This document shows positions 60,845-64,000 of a stretch of DNA of 64,000 nucleotides, piece after piece; the first letter of the stretch is position 1; each line of letters opens with the position of its first letter. A program made the position numbers and the translations under genes. Source of the stretch: Halichoerus grypus (lineage: Eukaryota; Chordata; Mammalia; Carnivora; Phocidae); NCBI RefSeq assembly GCF_964656455.1, contig NC_135720.1, positions 51,176,598 to 51,240,597 on the forward strand. Reading direction: 5' to 3'. Below the pieces are notes generated by a model. That model searched no databases. It worked only from the letters and a program-made list of their open reading frames with translations, and was not told where the DNA came from.

Positions 60845-63090
60845 CTGAAAAACAAGAGTACAAAGCTTGTCTATCTTTCTTCAAGAAATCATGTCAACTT
60901 TGTGAAAATGTGTGCTTTTGCAATTTGAGGAAACAGGCTGACTAGACTGTTGTCATCTATGATTTAGTTAACAGTAGAGAAAAAAGAAATTAGAACCTCC
61001 ATTGACCATTCCTTTGTTCAGCCCAGTTCACCTTCAGAAACATCTCCACTCCAGCTTTGATGATGAGAAGGCATAAATGAGAGGGCATCCCTCTAGTTCA
61101 ACACCTGTAGTCTTCATAAAGGTTTGTGGGAATTGCACACGAAATGCTATTAATGTTGGTTAAGGCTTTCTTCTAGTATCATTTCAAGTGGAACAAACAA
61201 TAGGTGTGTACAGGATCCCTCTAATGCCTAGAGCCCTTTTCCATAAGCCTTTTTGAAGGCGTGAACTTCTGACTAGGGAGAATATATTGAGTATGGAAAG
61301 CAACCTAACATGATCATGATCTATGCACTTTGGAGTTTGGAAGAAAATCATACTTAAGCATTTAAATGTGTTTTCTTAATTTTGAATGTTCATATTTGGC
61401 ACACTGCTTTTACCATTAAATAAAATAGTTGATAATCCCCTAGCCCTACCCCACCCCGTTCACAGCCTGTCAAATGCAACACAGTTGTTTACTAAGTACT
61501 TTGTGTCAGTATTCTAACTAACAGCATAGATTAACTGCATGACCCAGAATGAGACCCATGAAATGCAGGGGATGCAGAAGATGGTGTGTTTCCTGTGCTA
61601 CTGTCTGTCCTGGACAGGTGGGGTGAAATAACCCTTGGGTCACATTAGAGAGGCTTAAAATATTTAACCCTTTCCCCTTTTCCTTTGACATTTCTAGGTT
61701 TTCATTTTTCCTTTCAGAGATATTTCATTTTCACAAGTTAATCTGCTATCACTCCAACAAATAATTAAGCTGTAGAGATGTTTTGTGTAGAGGCTTCCTT
61801 TGGGGCCTATTTATTCTTTTTATAAATATCAAAAATGGAAATGAGCATTCATGCTCAGTCTAGGTTGTGAACCTGCTGAGTCATAAATCTGTCATGTCTG
61901 GCACGCTGCTGGAGCTCAATAAAATGCATTGTTGTTCTTAGCAAAAGTAAAATGTTGTTATGAAAAGTATTTGCCACTTGGCAGTATCCTTTCAAGTTGG
62001 GCAAACAGTTAAACAGCTGCCTTAACAGCTACATTCCAATCAGCAGCCAAGAGTGGTGGCCACATAGACTGGCTGATTCTTCTCCCAGAGGATGGACATT
62101 CTGCCTTCATTTCCTGATCAGTTTCAACACTTCACAGCTCAGAAATGAGAACATTTAATCCTGCACCGTTTAGCATACTGCACAATCAAGTACAGTACTC
62201 ACAAAATTAACATAAGGAGAGGTCAGTCTTTGACAACTGTCCATGAAATGGATCCAACCCTGGAATCTATGCCTGCTGAGCGCTCACATCTAGTGCTAAA
62301 GAGACAACTGTGTGTGCTGGAAGGCAGGGTACGGCGGATTCCATTTACTGAGCACCTACTCTGTGTCAGGCAGGCACCGGGCCCTCTTTTAAAGTCTCAG
62401 AAAAGAGATTCTCAAAAATTAGTTCAGTGGCCTTTAAAAAAAAAAAGTACATTTAGTTAACTCTTGATTGTAAATAAATTTTAAAAACCTGTTTAAAAGT
62501 GGTAAAATCTAAACTCTAAGACAAAGATAGTAAGATTAGCTTGAGCAGCGTTTGTGGGTGTTCAATGGCTGGTTAAAGTGCGCTTTGATGGGCTTAAAGC
62601 AGGCATGTTTAGAAGAGAATTACTGAGTAACTTTAGACTCTGCTAGGAAAATACTACGTTAAAAACTTCAAGGTGACTACAGAAAGAATAGAAATGCAAC
62701 CTAGACCCTCTCATACAAGTGGAGGTGAGGGGTAGGAATGGGTCTTGTAAATCCAATAGAAATCAGAAAAAGAGAGAAAAAGAAAAAAAGAAGTATGGTA
62801 GAAATAAGTTCAAATATATCAGTAATTATAATAATGTAAATGGATTACGCCCATCAATCAAAGTAATTTTGGTATTATTCCATCCTTAAGTGTTTGTAAT
62901 AATTTACCTATGAAACATCTCAGCCTGACATTTTCTTTATGGGAGGATTTTAAATTACAGATTCAACATCTTTAACAGATTATGAGTATTCATATTTTCT
63001 ATTTCTTTTTGTGTTTAACAAATTTTTAAAAGAACATTTCATCTAAGTAGATAATTTTTTTTTGGTGTAAGGTTGTTCATAATATCCTTT
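60845..63090 (-). other. Upstream flank of exon 1
   Basis: It must contain or lead to the 5' non-coding exon and promoter, but there is no CpG-rich block. A TATA-like or initiator site could not be chosen with confidence. A short ancient repeat ('ACTGAGCACCTACTCTGTGT') lies at about 62340-62390. Confidence 0.4.
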
Positions 63091-64000
63091 CATATGTTGA
63101 ACAGCTTTTGAAAGATATAGTTAACACACCATACAATTAACACAATTAGAATGAACAATTCAATAATTTTTAGTGTATTCACAGGGTTGTACAACCATCA
63201 CCAGAATCCATTTAGAACATTTTCATCTCCCAAAAGAAATCCCATATCCATTAGCAGTTTCTCCCCATTTTTCTGAGTCTCCTACCCCCAGCAATAGGCA
63301 ACCACTAATCTACTTTCTATCTTCTATAGATTTGTCCAGCCTGGAAATTTTATATACATGGAATCATACAATATGTGGTCTTTTGTGACTGGCTTCTTTT
63401 ATTTCACATAATGGGTTTTTTTCTTTTTCTTTTTAACATTTGTTTATTTATTTTAGAGAGAAAAAGAGAGAGAGCACATGTGCTTGAGTTGGGGGAGGAG
63501 CAGAGGCAGAGAATCCCCAAGCAGACTCCCCATGAGTGTGGAGCCTGACTTGGGGCTCAATCCCACGAGCCATTTGATCATGACCTGAGCTAAAACAAAG
63601 AGTCAGACACTTAACCAACTGAGCCACCCAGGTGCCCCTCACATGTTTTCAAGGTTCATCTCTGTTTTCATATGTATCAATGTATCATTCCTTTTTTTAA
63701 AATTTAAATTCCAGTTAGCTAACATACAGATATAGCATTCATTTTTATGGTTGAATAATATTCCATTATATGGCTAGTCCACATTTCGCTTATTGGTTCA
63801 TCAGTTGAAGGAAATTTGGGTTGTTTCCACTTTTTTGATATTATGAACAATGCTTTTATGTAAAAGTTTTGCCAGCTGTCTTCCAAAGCAGCTGCACCAT
63901 CTTATATTCTCACCAGCAACATATGAGGGTTCCAATTTTTCCTCATCTTTGTCAACATTTGTTATCTATCTTTTTTATTTTAATCATTCTAGTGGATGCA
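63090..64000 (-). repeat. Antisense L1 3' region, split by a SINE, running off the window
   Basis: The plus strand reads complement of an L1 3' end ('GGGTTGTACAACCATCACCA', 'GAATAATATTCCATTATATG'). It is interrupted by the SINE at 63432 and continues beyond 64000. Confidence 0.75.
63432..63638 (-). mobile_element. CAN-SINE, older subtype
   Basis: Reverse copy with diverged body ('TGAGCCACCCAGGTGCCCC' end) inside the antisense L1. No clear duplication. Confidence 0.85.

Noticed and set aside
1..64000. CRISPR arrays, operons, prophage or plasmid features
   Set aside because: The repeats are dispersed eukaryotic transposons and microsatellites, and genes are split by introns. Nothing prokaryotic was seen.

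Overview
The window is mammalian nuclear DNA from a carnivore, most likely a caniform. The basis is twelve copies, plus one fragment, of a tRNA-derived SINE of the carnivore CAN-SINE type (head reading 'GGCGCCTGGGTGGCTCAGT', tail AAATAAAATCTT), several with clear target-site duplications. L1, L2, MIR, hAT, Tigger-like and LTR fossils fill much of the rest. There are no operons, CRISPR arrays or prokaryotic genes. Nearly all short open frames are chance or repeat-derived.

One gene is supported. It is a long multi-exon gene on the minus strand, running from about 60.84 kb (first coding exon) down to about 0.56 kb. I reconstructed 27 exons by reading the minus strand for splice sites and checking that each intron phase matches the next. 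Two further exons are only candidates. The predicted protein is roughly 1,300 residues and starts with a short coiled-coil-like segment (MDEIYKIAS...). I recognise it as the coiled-coil-domain protein 162 family (CCDC162, known in human as CCDC162P). That name rests on recall of the family, not on a search. Its function is not established.

Region by region: 64.0-60.85 kb is upstream sequence with an old antisense L1 and a SINE but no visible CpG-rich promoter. 60.85-51.2 kb holds exons 1-8 (N-terminal part). 48.2-40.9 kb holds exons 9-13, separated by L1 blocks. 35.9-27.1 kb holds exons 14-18, with an LTR-like element and L2 sequence. 27.1-20.0 kb is a long intron with a nested inverted SINE pair. 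20.0-7.7 kb holds exons 19-25. 7.7-1.8 kb is an intron dominated by an L1 carrying two SINE insertions. 1.8-0.5 kb holds exons 26-27 and a candidate polyadenylation signal.

The main biological point is that the gene looks mostly intact but not entirely. The last codon of exon 8 is TAG at a weak donor, and the exon 10/11 junction is out of phase unless a micro-exon or a shifted acceptor is used. Since the human copy is called a pseudogene, this copy may be decaying, or it may be rescued by alternative splice sites. Both can be tested with RNA data. I found no convincing new biological system beyond this.
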